A stretch of DNA of 64,000 nt from Alnus glutinosa (Eukaryota; Streptophyta; Magnoliopsida; Fagales; Betulaceae): NCBI RefSeq assembly GCF_958979055.1, contig NC_084898.1, positions 1,498,001 through 1,562,000 on the forward strand. The letters run 5' to 3'. This document shows, piece by piece, positions 62,364 to 64,000 of the stretch. Position 1 is the stretch's first letter; each line of letters starts with the position of its first letter. Under the pieces are notes generated by a model. It saw nothing but the letters and a program-made list of their open reading frames with translations. It did not search any database and had not been told where the DNA came from. The position numbers were made by a program, and so were the translations under genes.

Positions 62364-62540
62364 GAGAAATGCTATTTAAGTAGACTGCTATAACACTGCC
62401 ATATGATTAGAGTGACGTAACAGTAAAAATCAGTCATTGTTTCTTTTTACAAGTCCTTGCAAATCAAAATGTTGATTTTCACTGTTATGTCATCTCAGTT
62501 GTATGACAGTCGTATAACAGTTTACTAAACAGCATTACTC
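62364..62540. mobile_element. MITE, family 1 (copy next to the hydrolase stop codon)
   Basis: GAGAAATGCTATTTAAGTAGACTGCTATA at the left is mirrored by GTATAACAGTTTACTAAACAGCATTACTC at the right. Words match the copy at 30662-30867. ATAACGATA on the left and ATATCGATA on the right differ by one base and may be a 9-bp target-site duplication, which would point to Mutator-type transposition. Confidence 0.85.
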
Positions 62541-62550
62541 ATATCGATAA

Positions 62551-63535
62551 TTACGATAATAACAGTTGTCTATACTTGTGGAGCTTGGATTGCAAATTTA
62601 GATCAGGTCTCCACCACTGGTGAATTCCATGAGCTTGTTTAAAATCCTGGGAAGGAGACAGATTAATGGTCAGACTTGCAGAAGGAATGAGATGTAGTGG
62701 TTCTGACTCCTTCCCCAATGCATTCATTAGCAGACCTCCAATCGAGTTCTGGGTTGCTAACCTCCCAATACCTCCTGCACCAATCTCTTCCATCTTTTTC
62801 CTGTGTTCAAAATACCCAATATATTCTGAACTGATGTGATCACTGGGGTTCACAAACAGACAAGGGACCCATGTAGACAAAGCAGCAAATGGATCCTCTG
62901 CCTTATTCCTCTGGTGTTTAGCCTTCATAGCAAGAGTGAGCCCTGCTGTGATCACACTGCTTGCAATTCGAATCCCGTGTTTCAGTCTTTTATCCTTAAT
63001 TCTCTCAATTGGGGCAGAAAAGAATGGCGGATTGAAAAGAAAAGATTCAAGAAAGTTGCCGGTCTTGGCCATAGTTTTTCCAGCAAGCATTGCCATTGCT
63101 GACCCAAGGGAATGGCCAGCTAACCAGACATTTGAATCGCCAACTGCAGCAACCATGTTCCGGACAGATTGCATAGCAATCTCAAAACGAGATGTCCGGT
63201 GAAGTCCATTCCGAATGACGTGCAGATCCAACTCGAGATCCCGTGAGAGGGAGTCTGGCTTATTTATGGTGCCTCGGAAAGCAATCACATATCGTGGACT
63301 TCCATCTAGTGAGTGGTTAGAGTGAGACGCTGGAGGATTGAATTCATAAATGGTACCAAAGATGGAAAAATCAGCATCATCTACAAGGTGACGAAGCAGC
63401 CGAAAATGGAAAAACTCCCACCAAGGAGGAGCAAGGGCATGGGGACCTTGACGGTTTGCTTGGCGGTCCCGTTCAAGAATGTAGACACCCTGAACCAAAC
63501 TGGCAGCAACAGACCTTCGATGGTGTGCACACCCC
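62551..63535 (-). CDS. Alpha/beta hydrolase, lipase class 3-like (At4g10955-like), 3' exon
   Basis: A single long exon of 328 codons plus stop is seen, and it begins after an acceptor (atgcag) at 63536. The family has one short upstream exon, which I do not find before 64000, so the 5' end is outside the window. HHRRSVAASLVQGVYILERDR opens the conserved region. RYVIAFRGT supplies the oxyanion region, and WLAGHSLGSAMAM holds the GxSxG nucleophile elbow. A late His (SDHISSEYIGYFEHR) resembles the family. Arabidopsis At4g10955 is labelled GDSL esterase/lipase in databases, but the fold motifs are those of lipase class 3. Substrate unknown. The stop codon is 10 bp from a MITE, so the 3' untranslated region must be largely MITE sequence. 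Confidence 0.88.
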
Positions 63536-64000
63536 CTGCATATAGCACACAGCATCCTTTTTCCTCAGCATCTTGTAAATACAGATAGAGAACATCCAGC
63601 AAAACCGATGTTGACTTAAAACTATGCCAATATAGGATGAAATTGAATCAAACAAAAGGTAGCCCATGTATGGGATGTTTAGCATAAGGACAAAATCTTT
63701 AAATTCTTACATGGCCCCTAACCGGAAGGCAATAGTTCAGATCTTCATTTGCACATTCTCAAGTAAACAAAGGTGGACTCAACAGTAAGAATCCAAACTG
63801 ACGTCAAATACTATGCTCCAAGTCAATGTCAACAAGCAAATGCGGGATAATGGCCAAGAAGGAAAGTTCCATACAAATATAATTAAATAAAAAAAATGGA
63901 CACCAGCCCTACATGTGTTAAAAATATAAAACTGGGTGTAATTAGAACACATGCGACTCTCACTGGGGAAGGGGATGAAGCCTATGAGTCATGGTTCCAA
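63536..64000 (-). other. Intron of the hydrolase gene, to window end
   Basis: Sequence upstream of the visible exon. No good first exon was found on the minus strand, so this is taken as intron. Confidence 0.5.

Overview
The window looks like nuclear DNA of a flowering plant, most likely a woody eudicot. It has AT-rich intergenic DNA, genes with many short GT-AG introns, plant-only families (SINAT, CBL, PI4K-gamma with ubiquitin-like domains, FTSHI1, LEA-2) and a dense load of small inverted-repeat elements. The species is not identified. All exon boundaries were read from splice signals and protein continuity; no alignment was run.

Layout, left to right. 1-3858 (minus): the 5' half of FTSHI1, an FtsH-like chloroplast protein, with a LINE relic in its next intron at the window edge. 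3859-6941: a divergent intergenic region with a foldback element and a 105-bp tandem duplication. 6942-9498 (plus): a SINAT RING E3 ligase in three exons. 11745-25217 (minus): a 14-exon, about 1319-residue RING+PHD protein (At4g10930-like). One of its introns holds a 3.3-kb antisense LINE with a perfect 16-bp target-site duplication, and next to it is a 15-bp LINE-tail micro-insertion with its own 19-bp duplication.

26788-27722: a long-inverted-repeat (MULE-like) element carrying a captured fragment of a 6-phosphogluconate dehydrogenase gene. 30465-34733 and 36185-38244 (plus): two tandem calcineurin B-like (CBL) calcium-sensor genes with identical exon phases but different N-termini. 38421-41105 (minus): a five-exon GDSL esterase/lipase. 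41106-51190: a repeat-rich stretch with a hAT-type element (8-bp duplication), a 740-bp inverted-repeat element, a compound microsatellite and LTR-like or LINE-tail debris.

51848-54165 (plus): a PI4K-gamma type kinase with two ubiquitin-like domains. 58298-58888 (plus): an intronless, GC-rich LEA-2/NHL membrane protein. 62551-63535 (minus): the last exon of an alpha/beta hydrolase (At4g10955-like), whose stop codon lies 10 bp from a MITE.

The genes do not form a pathway. Calcium and lipid signalling are both represented (CBLs, PI4K-gamma, two lipase-like enzymes), but neighbourhood in plants is weak evidence of joint function. The order At4g10930-like, GDSL, At4g10955-like suggests conserved microsynteny with Arabidopsis chromosome 4, recalled from memory. 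The most notable sequence-level observations are the LINE insertion with its adjacent micro-insertion, the captured 6PGDH fragment, and the MITEs with recoverable target-site duplications.
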